A stretch of 64,000 nucleotides of DNA from Holophagales bacterium. Its GTDB lineage: Bacteria; Acidobacteriota; Thermoanaerobaculia; UBA5066. The translations under genes were made by a program, and so were the position numbers. Below the pieces are notes generated by a model, which was not told the origin of the DNA, searched no databases, and saw nothing but the letters and a program-made list of their open reading frames with translations. This document shows positions 55,101 through 63,600 of this stretch, one piece after another. Each line of letters opens with the position of its first letter. Within the stretch, counting starts at the first letter, position 1. The stretch spans positions 62,001 to 126,000 of the forward strand of contig JADJVF010000005.1 in NCBI GenBank assembly GCA_016716705.1, in the 5' to 3' direction.

Positions 55101-55350
55101 TCCTGTGAAGCGCGAAGCGCTCGCGACCTGGCTGGACGGCTGGAGCCTCTGTCTCGCCGAGATGAACACCCTCCGGACGGGGATGAAGGCGAAGGGCCTC
55201 CTCGACGTCCACTTCCTTTCGGACTCCGACTTCTCCCGCGGCACGGGCTGGGCCGCGAAGGTGAAGGCCGTGAAGGACCCGGCGCGGGCGCTGCCGCTGC
55301 AGGGGGCGAAGAAGAGCGCGCCCGTTTCGGAAGAGGGCCGCGAAGGGTAG
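52123..55350 (+). CDS. large PEP/pyruvate-binding (PPDK_N) protein with C-terminal nucleotidyltransferase-like domain
   Basis: 1,075 residues. The N-terminal ~135 residues look GAF-like (WLLAAPIRVRGEVVGGLEVYY). A helical region of unknown fold follows. From about 345 an ATP-grasp of the PPDK_N type appears: GGKSSGLFLA, PIIVRSSSLLEDRAGASFSG, and QCRPQ at its end, with the PPDK arginine/glutamate pattern. A conserved unknown block follows (ILIGPGRWGSRGDIKLGVP, YSDINNSSVLIEVA). The tail has a minimal nucleotidyltransferase signature (WLVGSSKDGTAGPTSDLDLVL). No phosphohistidine domain is present, so it is not a standard PEP synthase. ATG 52123 has GGGAGGA upstream. The substrate is unknown, and a signalling or regulatory role is an inference. 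Confidence 0.78.
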   Translation: MSGAGKSMLDALQERAKELHCLYRIHEICGRVEAPLDEIFREVVAIIPVGWEHPADAFVRLVVGASVYETPDSEPTPWLLAAPIRVRGEVVGGLEVYYRQAFPPADEGPFIKEERRLINTIAELLGQLLLQRHLDSSFRRVDGTGLPAPADAGDWWVITDFLRQIDRPGYVKIARRMLNYLCWSGVEEAQRLLPRFTGSWSGPAGPEEPSDENRPMARRSMDALLKVAEEVFEIASRHMAPAEIRSSIQKWIKDSRSGFLAEALENQGTSLTDLAQALTRFQHAALNDRELSRSIQVDLRAALTRRFLTDQLQFVGVAKNYIEVSDFQELTRRIICPNGSHGKVGGKSSGLFLAVQIVRKSEEYAEALKDIRIPKTWYVTSDGVINFIEYNHLEDLYDRKYLEIDQVRREYPHIIQVFKNSQFSPEIIKGLSLALDDFEERPIIVRSSSLLEDRAGASFSGKYKSLFLANQGTKKERLAALMDAIAEVYASIFGPDPIEYRAERGLLDVHEEMGILIQEVVGSRVGRYFLPTFAGVAFSNNEFRWSPRIRREDGLVRLVPGLGTRAVDRVSDDYPVLIAPGQPGLRVNVTADEVVRYAPRRADVINLETRRFETVEMETLLREAGGSLPGVENVVSVFEDGRIHRPMMVDYEAQAKDLVVTFEGLVAGTPFVTRIRSLLRLLQEKLGGPVDLEFASDGKDLYLLQCRPQSFTDDSQASAIPRDLSPENVLFSANRFVSNGRVPPITHVVYVDPEGYASLGDLESLRRVGRAVGRLNKVLPRHQFILIGPGRWGSRGDIKLGVPVTYSDINNSSVLIEVARRKGNYVPDLSFGTHFFQDLVEANIRYLPLFPDDPGVAFNERFFLESPNILATAAPEFADLARTVRVIDVPASTGGLVLRVLMNADLDRAVGLLAAPGSAEEGRLDVRGNAQGWASPSAPNEQHRWRIQVAERIAAEADAERFGLKGMWLVGSSKDGTAGPTSDLDLVLHTDDDPVKREALATWLDGWSLCLAEMNTLRTGMKAKGLLDVHFLSDSDFSRGTGWAAKVKAVKDPARALPLQGAKKSAPVSEEGREG

Positions 55351-55359
55351 GAGTGCCGG

Positions 55360-55827
55360 ATGCGTTCTCCCGTCTGGCTCACGAAGAGCGGTCTCGACGA
55401 ACTCTCGATTCGGGCCGCCGCCGCGCCCCGGCGGCGCCTCAACCGGAACCTCCACGAGATGGACGACCCCGTCCACCGGCTCCTCAACGCCATCGAGCCG
55501 GGCAGCTGGGTCCGTCCGCATCGCCACCTCGACCCGCCGCGCAGCGAGACGGTCGTCGTGGTGGCAGGGGCGCTCGGCGTGGTCCTCTTCGACGAGGGAG
55601 GGGCCGTTAAGGAGACCGTGAAGCTCGAAGCGGGCGGAGAGGTCTTCGGCGTCGACCTGGACGCGGGGACGTGGCACGGACTCGTGGCGCTCGCGACGGG
55701 GACGGTCTTCTTCGAGACGAAGCCGGGGCCGTACGTGGCTCCCGCTCCTCAGGACCGGGCCCCGTGGGCGCCCGCGGAAGGGGAGCCGGGAGCCGAGGCC
55801 GCCGAGCGATCGATGCGAGGGCTCTTC
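55360..55827 (+). CDS. WbuC-like cupin with lost stop codon
   Basis: About 156 residues match a WbuC-type cupin: NRNLHEMDDPVHRLLNAIEPG, WVRPHRHLDPPRSETVVVVAG (metal histidines), and TWHGLVALATGTVFFETKPGPY. The family ends near residue 155, but here the frame does not stop: it reads on through the terminator hairpin at 55863-55888 and antisense to the Oar gene to 57714, which is not credible coding sequence. An indel or substitution has presumably removed the stop, so the end given is the last conserved residue. ATG 55360 lies 9 nt after the preceding gene. Confidence 0.6.
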
Positions 55828-55862
55828 GGGACGCAGCCGGGCAGGAGGGGCGCGGCAAAGAA

Positions 55863-55888
55863 AACGGGGGGCCCTGAGGCCCCCCGTT
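55863..55888 (-). terminator. Oar receptor terminator
   Basis: AACGGGGGGCC (55863-55873) pairs perfectly with GGCCCCCCGTT (55878-55888) around a CTGA loop. On the minus strand the stem is followed by TTTTCTTT, an intrinsic terminator about 27 nt after the Oar stop (55915). Confidence 0.8.
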
Positions 55889-55914
55889 CGTCAAAGCTAC
55901 GGCTGAAGGGAGGA

Positions 55915-58900
55915 TCAGTAGGTCAGGCGCGCGCCGAGCTTGATCTGCCAGCGCGAGCGGAGGTCGTTGGTGCTGTACTGCCGGCCTTCGTCGAGGGAGC
56001 CGGAGTTGACCGTGTACTTCGGCTTGCCCGTGGCCGCGTCCATTCCCGAGTAGTTGAGCGCGGTGTAGGTCTGGTTGTTGACGTAGCGAATGAGCCCCGA
56101 GTTGCTGTCGATCAGGTTGATCAGGTTCAGGACGTCGAACGTGATCTGCGCCTTGATCGCCGTGATGGGAACCTCGAAGTCGTAGTGGAAGTCGAGGCTG
56201 CGAACCCAGGGAGCGTCGAGCCCGTTGCGCTCGGCGACACGGCCGCGGTACGCGTCGAGTCCCGTCATCGAAAGGAACTCGTTCCACTTCGCCTCGGTCG
56301 GGGCGCCAGCACCCAGCCAGATGATGTCGCTGTAGTTCTGGGGCACGAAGAGGAGGTCGTTGCCGGAGGCGCCGTCGCCGTTCGGGTTGCCACCCATGAG
56401 GACCGAGTAGGGCGACCCTGCCTGGGCGGTGAAGACCAGCCCGACGTTGTGATTCACCGGCCCGGTGCGGAAGCCCTGCTGCCCGACGACGGTGAAGCGA
56501 TGCGGCACCTCGAAGAAGGACCGGGTGAGCTGCTCCGTCGTGATGTTCCCGTTGGTCGTCTGGAACTGCCAGTTCGACAGCGCGACGCTGGACGTCCCTT
56601 CGAACGCGGCCTTGGCCTTCGAATAGGCGTACGCGCCGGTGACGTAGAGCCCGAAGGGGAAGCGCTTCTCGAGCTGGACGGAGATGTTCTGCTGCTCGCC
56701 CCGGGACGTGTTGGTCAGGTAGGTGACGTCATTGAACGCGGTGCTCGAGTTCTTGTAGACGGGGGCGCCGTAGAAGGTCTTCACGCCGGAGTCGACCTTG
56801 TTGATGTTCTTGTAGAAGACGTCCTGCAGGGTCTTCGTGAACATCCCCTCGACGGTCGCGCGGATCCCTCCCGGGAGCTCGCGGTCATAGGCCAGGGTGG
56901 TGCGGAGGATCTGGGGGAACTTGAAGTCGGGGTCGATGGTGTCGACCGAGACGGCGCCCGTGCCGGGGGGGAAGCTGATCGGCGGGTTGTACGGATCCGG
57001 GTTGAACGGGACGTTGTTCGCGGTCAGGCCCGTGATCTCGATGCCGGTGCCGCCGTAGGCGTTGGAGATCCAGACGAACGGCGTGCGGCCGGCGAAGACG
57101 CCGACGCCGCCGCGGATCTGGTCCTTGCCCGAGGTGCCCGGGACCCAGTTGAAGCCGAGGCGGGGCGAGACCATCAGCTGGTTGTTGGGAACCTCGGAGG
57201 TGTCGATCCCGTAGGTGGTGTCGACGAGCGGGTTGTAGGTCGGGCTGTCGGTGAGCCGCGGGAGATCGAACCGGAGGCCGAGGTTCAGGGTGAGGGAGTT
57301 GCTGACCCTCCACTGGTCGCCGGCGTAGATGCCCCACTGCTGGGCCGCGAACGCGGTCGGCCGGCGCGGGTCGGAACCGTTCGCGAAGTTGTACGCGTAG
57401 CGGTCGGCAATTCCCGATTCGAACTTGTCGATGCTTCCGAAGTAGTAGGTCCCGGTGACGTCCTGGATGAAGAGGTTCGAGAACTTGAAGAACTCGTTGT
57501 GGGTCCCGATCGTGATCGTGTGGTCACCCTTGAGGAGGGTGAAGTCGTCGGTGACCTCGAGGATGTCCTGGTCGAGCCCGTTCGCCCCGGAGGAGCGCTC
57601 GGTCCCGGCCAGCATCAGGTACGTCCCGCTCCCGGAGCAGGAGGTGTTGGGCGAGTTGCAGATGAAGACCGAGGGGAATGGACCACCGCGCGCGTGTCCC
57701 GGATCGTCTGGTAGCCGACCCGGCCCGTGTTGAACGAGGCGGCGCCGAAGACGCTGTTGACCTGCAAGACCGACGAGTTCGTCTTGCTGGCGAAGGCGTA
57801 GCCGGAGTTCTCGAAGGCGTACGCGTTGAAGCCGCGGGTCCCACCGGTGGCGTCGCGCGCGGCGTCGACGTAGTTGTGCCGGGCCGTCAGGTTGTGGGAC
57901 TCGTTGACGTTGAAGTCGAGCCGGCCGAAGAGCAGGTCGCTGTCGGTATTGGTGTTGTAGTCACCGAGGCCGCCCGGGTCGTAGCCGTACTTGTTGATCA
58001 GGATGTCCCGGAAGCGGGCGGCGCCGGCCGGGTCCTTGTAGGAGTTGCTCGTCGAGCCGTCCGCGGAGCCGCTGGTGGGCTCGGAGCGCCGGTTCATCTC
58101 GCCGCTGAGGAAGAAGAAGAGCTTGTCCTTCAGGATCGGCCCGCCGACGCGGCCGCCGTACTGGTCCGAGTTGAACTCCCTGTACGGGCTGTCCTGCGCA
58201 TCGGTGTAGGCCTTCGGAACCTTGCTGCCGATGTAGTCCTCGTTTCGCATCGAGCCGTAGACCGAGGCGGAGAAGCCGTTCGTGCCGCCCCGGGTGATGG
58301 CGTTGATGGCACCGCCGGTGAATCCACCCTGCTTGACGTCGTAGGGAGAGACGACGACCTGGAGCTCCTGGATGGAATCGAGGGAGATCGGCTGCGTGCT
58401 GGCCTGGCCGCCCGGGGTGCCGGTGTTGCCGAGGCCGAAGAGGTCGTTGTTGACCGCGCCGTCGATCTGGATGGTGTTGTAGCGGTTGTTCTTTCCCGAG
58501 ACGGAGATGTTGGTGCCGGACTCGTCCCTGTTTTCCACGTTGACGTACGGGTTCGTCCGCGCGAGATCCTGGAACTGGCGGCTGATGGTCGGCAGGGCCT
58601 TGATCTCGGTCTCCGAGACGGCCATCCCGGAGCCCATCTTGTCAGGGCTGATGAGGGGCGCATTCACGGCCGTGACGACGACGCTCTCGGTCACCGACTC
58701 GAGCTCGAGCCCGAAGTTCACCTGCCGGCTCTCGCCGAGGGCGACGTTGATGTCCTTCTGGGTCGACGCCCGGAAGCCGCTGATCTGAGCGGTGACCGTG
58801 TAGGGGCCGCCGACGCGGACGTTCAGGATGTTGTAGCGGCCGTTCGCGGCGGTCACGGCGGTGTAACGGGTCCCGGTCGGGACGTGAAGCGCCTCGACGG

Positions 58901-59063
58901 CGACTCCGGGCAGCATGCTCTGGTCGGCCTTCATGCTGACGGAGCCGACGAGTCGACCGGTCGTCTCCTGCGCCACGGCCACCGTGGCGGTGCCAAGGGC
59001 ACACGCGACCATCACTGCGACGGCCAGCACCCTGCGTACGTTCAAGCGGCTGGAAATTGCCAT
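55915..59063 (-). CDS. Oar-type TonB-dependent receptor, frameshifted
   Basis: About 1,049 residues once one missing base near 57685 is restored (ACGCGCGCGGTGGTCCATTCC). The first part has a signal peptide, a carboxypeptidase-regulatory-like Ig domain (GRLVGSVSMKADQSMLPGVAV and LNVRVGGPYTVTAQISGF) and a plug (IQIDGAVNNDLFGLG, GGFTGGAINAITRGGTNGF). The second is a barrel ending RSRWQIKLGARLTY. This Oar layout is abundant in Acidobacteriota and imports large or polymeric ligands. ATG 59063 is supported by a strong AGGAGGAGG site. The leader (59064-59384) is AT-rich and holds a stem-loop. A terminator follows at 55863. Confidence 0.88.
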
Positions 59064-59384
59064 ACGGCTCTGCCTCCTCCTGTTTCTAGTGGGAAAAGTC
59101 TCATCCATCGGCGAACTCTATCTGAAGAGGATGAGTGGGAAACGAAATGGGACGAAAGAAGTGAAAAAAATTGCGCACCCCTGGGGCCTTTTTTTTCAGG
59201 CCCCTCTTAAACGACTGCTGACTCTATCGTGTGAGGGGGGGGGCGTCAACGCAGGAAGACACCGGGGGGCGGGCGTTGCGACAGTGGCGCACCGGAGAGG
59301 CGGCGCACCTCGTCTGCAGGCGGTCCGGGCTGCACCGCCAGCCTCGTCCTTTTCGATCTATCCTCGCCCGGCAAGGAGAGTCCC
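59064..59384. other. AT-rich intergenic region with stem-loop upstream of the Oar gene
   Basis: The 321-nt gap between the Oar ATG and the acyl-CoA dehydrogenase gene holds no gene I can see. The Oar-proximal half is distinctly AT-rich. GGGGCCT (59183-59189) pairs with AGGCCCC (59198-59204), with a T-run loop on the plus strand. On the minus strand (Oar direction) this is a GC hairpin with an A-rich loop, followed about 13 nt later by a run of seven T. It could be an attenuator or terminator within the Oar leader. Confidence 0.35.
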
Positions 59385-60566
59385 ATGACGACAGTCGATG
59401 CGATCGCCCCCACCGTTCCTCCGCTCTCTGTCCTGACCGAGTCGGAGCGGGAGATCGCCGAGAGCGTCCACCAGTTCGCCGTCGAGACGATCGGGCCCCG
59501 GTCCCACGCGATGGACGAGGCCAACAGGATCGACTTGGAGCTCGTCCGCCAGTTCTTCGAGCTCGACCTGATGGGAATCGAGATCCCCGAGGAGTACGGC
59601 GGGCTGGGGCAGACGTTCGGTACCTCGATCGCCGTCATCGAGGCGCTCGCGCGGGTCGACGCGGCCTGCGCCGTCGTCGTCGACGTCCAGAACACCCTCG
59701 TGAACAATGCCATCCTCCGCTGGGCCTCGCCCGGGCTGAAGAAGAAGTACCTGCCGCAACTCGCGAAGTCGAAGGTCGGCGCCTACGCCCTCTCCGAGGC
59801 AGAGTCGGGCTCGGACGCCTTTGCGCTGAAGACCCGGGCCGAGAAGAAGGGGGACCGCTGGGTCCTCAACGGCGGCAAGCTCTGGATCACGAACGGCCTC
59901 GAGGCCGAGCTCTTCCTCGTCTTCGCGAACGTCGACTTCTCCAAGGGATACAGGGGAATCACCGCCTTCCTCGTCGAGTCGGGCTGGAAAGGCTTCACGA
60001 AGGGGAAGAAGGAGGACAAGCTCGGGATCCGCGCTTCCTCCACGCTCGCTCTCGCCTTCGAGGACCTCGAGGTTCCCGAGGAGAACGTCGTCGGCAAGGT
60101 GGGCGAGGGCTACAAGACCGCCATCGAGACGCTGAACGAGGGGCGGATCGGGATCGGCGCCCAGATGATCGGCATCGCCCGCGCCGCTCTCGACTACTCG
60201 GCGAAGTACGTCCAGACGCGCGTCCAGTTCGGCAAGCCGATCGCCGAGCACCAGGCCATCCAGCACGAGCTGGCCCGGATGGACATGGAGCTCGAGTGTG
60301 CCCGCCTCGCCGTCTACAACGCGGCGCGCCTGAAGGAAGCGGGCCTGCCGTTCGCGCGCGAGGGGGCCATCGCGAAGCTGAAGTCCTCCGAGGTCGCCGA
60401 ATACTGCACCTCGAAGGGGCTCGAGCTCCTCGGTGGCTACGGCTACGTCAAGGACTACCCCCTCGAGAAGATGTACCGCGACGCGAAGATCGGGAAGATC
60501 TACGAGGGGACGTCGTACATGCAGCTCAACACCATCGCCAAGGACGTCCTGAAGCGGACGGCCTGA
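59385..60566 (+). CDS. acyl-CoA dehydrogenase
   Basis: 393 residues, full-length for the flavoprotein family that oxidises acyl-CoA to 2-enoyl-CoA and passes electrons to ETF. The FAD/substrate motifs are GAYALSEAESGSDAFAL and KLWITNGLEAELF. The catalytic glutamate lies in KIYEGTSYMQLNTI. Specificity (short, medium or branched chain) is not determined. ATG 59385 follows AAGGAGAG. A 14-bp hairpin follows. Confidence 0.94.
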   Translation: MTTVDAIAPTVPPLSVLTESEREIAESVHQFAVETIGPRSHAMDEANRIDLELVRQFFELDLMGIEIPEEYGGLGQTFGTSIAVIEALARVDAACAVVVDVQNTLVNNAILRWASPGLKKKYLPQLAKSKVGAYALSEAESGSDAFALKTRAEKKGDRWVLNGGKLWITNGLEAELFLVFANVDFSKGYRGITAFLVESGWKGFTKGKKEDKLGIRASSTLALAFEDLEVPEENVVGKVGEGYKTAIETLNEGRIGIGAQMIGIARAALDYSAKYVQTRVQFGKPIAEHQAIQHELARMDMELECARLAVYNAARLKEAGLPFAREGAIAKLKSSEVAEYCTSKGLELLGGYGYVKDYPLEKMYRDAKIGKIYEGTSYMQLNTIAKDVLKRTA

Positions 60567-60582
60567 TCGCCTGATCATTGCT

Positions 60583-60614
60583 GCGCCGCGGCGGCCTCCG
60601 GGCCGCCGCGGCGC
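60583..60614 (+). terminator. terminator hairpin after acyl-CoA dehydrogenase
   Basis: GCGCCGCGGCGGCC (60583-60596) and GGCCGCCGCGGCGC (60601-60614) form a perfect 14-bp stem on a TCCG loop, 17 nt after the stop at 60566. No T-tract, in line with the other plus-strand hairpins here. Confidence 0.65.
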
Positions 60615-60672
60615 CCGGGCGATCCTTCCCCGCGAGAGGTAGCATCTCGCCTCGCCGCGAAGGAGGAACCCG

Positions 60673-63600
60673 ATGATCACTGCCGACCCCGGCCGGCGCC
60701 GTTCCGTTCTCGACGAGGTCCAGGGGATCCTGGCGCGCGAGGCGGCGCCCGAGGACCGCGACCTTCTGCTGTCGCTCGCCCCGGTCGTCTACGCGGACAT
60801 GCCCGACGCGATGGCCCTCGGGCTCTCGCCCGACGCGGTCGCCGCCCGGATCCGGGAGTACTTCCGGTTCGTCGTCCGCACCATGCCGCCCGCGCACCAG
60901 CTCTACCGGGGACTCCCCGGGATTCACGTGATCGCACGGGGCCTGACGGAGGCGGAGGCCCGGACGACGGGGAGCACGCACGGCGGCCAGTACGAGATCT
61001 CGGTCATCGAGACCCACACGCCGGACGCCCCGTTCATCTTCGAGAGCCTGAAGAATTTCTTCATGAGGGAAGGTCTCAGGGTCTTCTCGGCGATCCACTC
61101 CATCTTCAGCGTGAGGCGGCAGTGGGAGAGGATCAGCGCGATCGGCGGTCCGGGCGAGGACGGGAGCAAGGAGCTCCTCTGCCACTTCCGCGTCGAAAGG
61201 ATCGAGCAGAAGGACCGGATGCGGCGGATCGAGCACCAGATCCACTCGCTCCTGCGCAGCGTCTTTCTGGCCGTCGAGGACTTCGGGGAGATGACCCGGA
61301 GCCTCCGCGAGCAGAAGGGGCGCCTCCGGGATCGCCATGGAACGCCCGGCGGCGAAGCGGCCGCGCGGGAGTTCCTCGACTGGCTCGTCGACGAGAACTA
61401 CGTCCTGATGGGAATCCTGAGGTTCCGGCGCGGCCCCGACGGCTTCGAGCCCGACTACGACACGGCGCTCGGCACGATGCGGGAGCCCGCGGTCCTCAAC
61501 GTCGTCTTCCCGGGCGTCATGGACGAGGAGCAGAGGCACCTCGCGATCCAGGACCACGACGACCGGATCGTCGACATCGACTTCCGCAACAACGCGAGCG
61601 CCATCCACCACCTCGAGCCGGTCGACGACATCGTCGTGAGGGAGTGGGGCGCAGACGGCCGCCTCGAGGCCGCGACCCTCCTCCTCGGCCGGCTCGCCAA
61701 GAGCGCCTTCACCGCGAAGGCGGAGTCGATCCCGCTCCTGCGCGAGAAGCTCGCCTGGCTGCTCGAAAACTGCGGCGAGGCGAAGAACTCGCACGTCTAC
61801 CGCGCGACCCGGGCCTTTTTCAACCACTTCCCGAAGCGCGAGCTCTTCTACTCCGACGCCGCGTCTCTCAAGGAGATCATCGACCAGCTGATCCACATCT
61901 CGAGCGACGACGAGATCGTCGCCTCGGTCCGGCAGGGCCCCGGGTACAGCGCGGTGAGAATCGGGTTCTCGCAAGGCCGCTGGTCCTCGAAGACGGCCGG
62001 CGACCTCAGGGAGGCGCTCGCGCGGCAGTTCGGCCCGGTCTCGTTCAGCTCCACGGCCGACTGCGGCGCCACCACGCTCGTCGTCCACTACTTCGATGCC
62101 GGCAGCCTCGAGCGGCCCCTGGAGGCGGACCGCATCCGGGACCTCACGGCGGGCGTCATCTCCACCTGGGAGGACCAGGTTGCGGGCGCGCTCGAGCAGG
62201 CGTACGGGGCGCTCGAGGGACGACGGCTCTACAAGCGCTACGTGCGGCAGGAGAGCCGCAGCGGGCTCTACCGCGAGCTGACGCCCCCTGCCGAGGTCCC
62301 CGGCGACGTGCGGCTCTTCGAGGTGCTCGAGGGGCGGCTGGAGATGGGAATCGTCCCCGACTCCGCCGAGAAGGTCGTCCTGAAGGTCATCTCGCCGCGG
62401 CCTGCGGGCCTCACCGAGACCCTCCGGACGATCAAGAACCTCGGGCCCACGGTGGTCGAGGAGATGAGGATTCCGCTGCTCCTGCCCGACGGCAAACGGG
62501 CGTGGATGGAGCGGCTCGGCATCGAGGCGGACCCGGCGATGATCTCGGAAATCCACCGGCAGCCGGAGCGGCTCCGTGACGCCCTTCGGGCGATCTACGA
62601 GGAACGGGCGACGGACGACCCGCTCAACGCGCTGGTTCTCCTGGAAGGCCTCGGCTGGCGCGAGGTGGAGGTGCTCCGGACGCTCCGGAACCACCTTCTC
62701 CAGGTCCGGCCCAGCTACAACGTCGAGACGGTCACGACGGTCCTCGTCCGCAACAGCCGGGTGGCAGGGGCCCTCTGGCGGCTCTTCGACGCCCGCTTCG
62801 ACCCGCAGCGGGAGGGGGACCGCGCGGACGCGGTCGCGAAGGCGGAGGCGGTCGTCGAGAAGGCGTTCGCGGCCGTCGGGAGCCTCTTCGACGACGAGAT
62901 CCTGAGGGGCGTCGAGAACCTGGTGCGGGCCGCCGTGAGGACCAACTACTACCAGCGGCCCGAGCGGCCCGTCCTCTCGATCAAGGTCGACTGCGCGAAG
63001 GTCGAAGCGATGGTCTCCCCGCGGCCTCTCTTCGAGATCTACGTCCACTCGCGGCTCCTCGAGGGGATCCACCTGCGGGGCGGGAAGGTCGCGCGAGGGG
63101 GGATCCGCTGGAGCGACCGGCACGACGACTTCCGGACGGAGGTCCTGGGCCTGATGAAGACCCAGATGGTGAAGAACTCGGTCATCGTCCCCGTCGGCTC
63201 GAAGGGGGGCTTCGTCCTGAAGGGCGACGTGCCCCCGCGGCCGGCGCTCGACGCGTACCTGATCGACAGGTACCGCGAGTTCGTCTCGGGCCTCCTCGAC
63301 GTCACCGACAACCTGGTGGACGGAACCGTCCTCCACCCCCCGGAGGTCGTGAGGCACGACGAGCCCGACCCGTACCTCGTCGTCGCCGCCGACAAGGGGA
63401 CGGCGCACCTCTCGGACACGGCCAACCGCGTCTCGACGCAGTACGGCTTCTGGCTGGGCGACGCCTTCGCTTCGGGCGGGAGCAACGGCTACGACCACAA
63501 GAGGGAGGGCATCACGGCGCGCGGGGCGTGGGAGTGCGTGAGGCACCACTTCGGAAACCTGGGCCTCGACGTGCAGTCCGAGCCCTTCACGATGGCCGGC

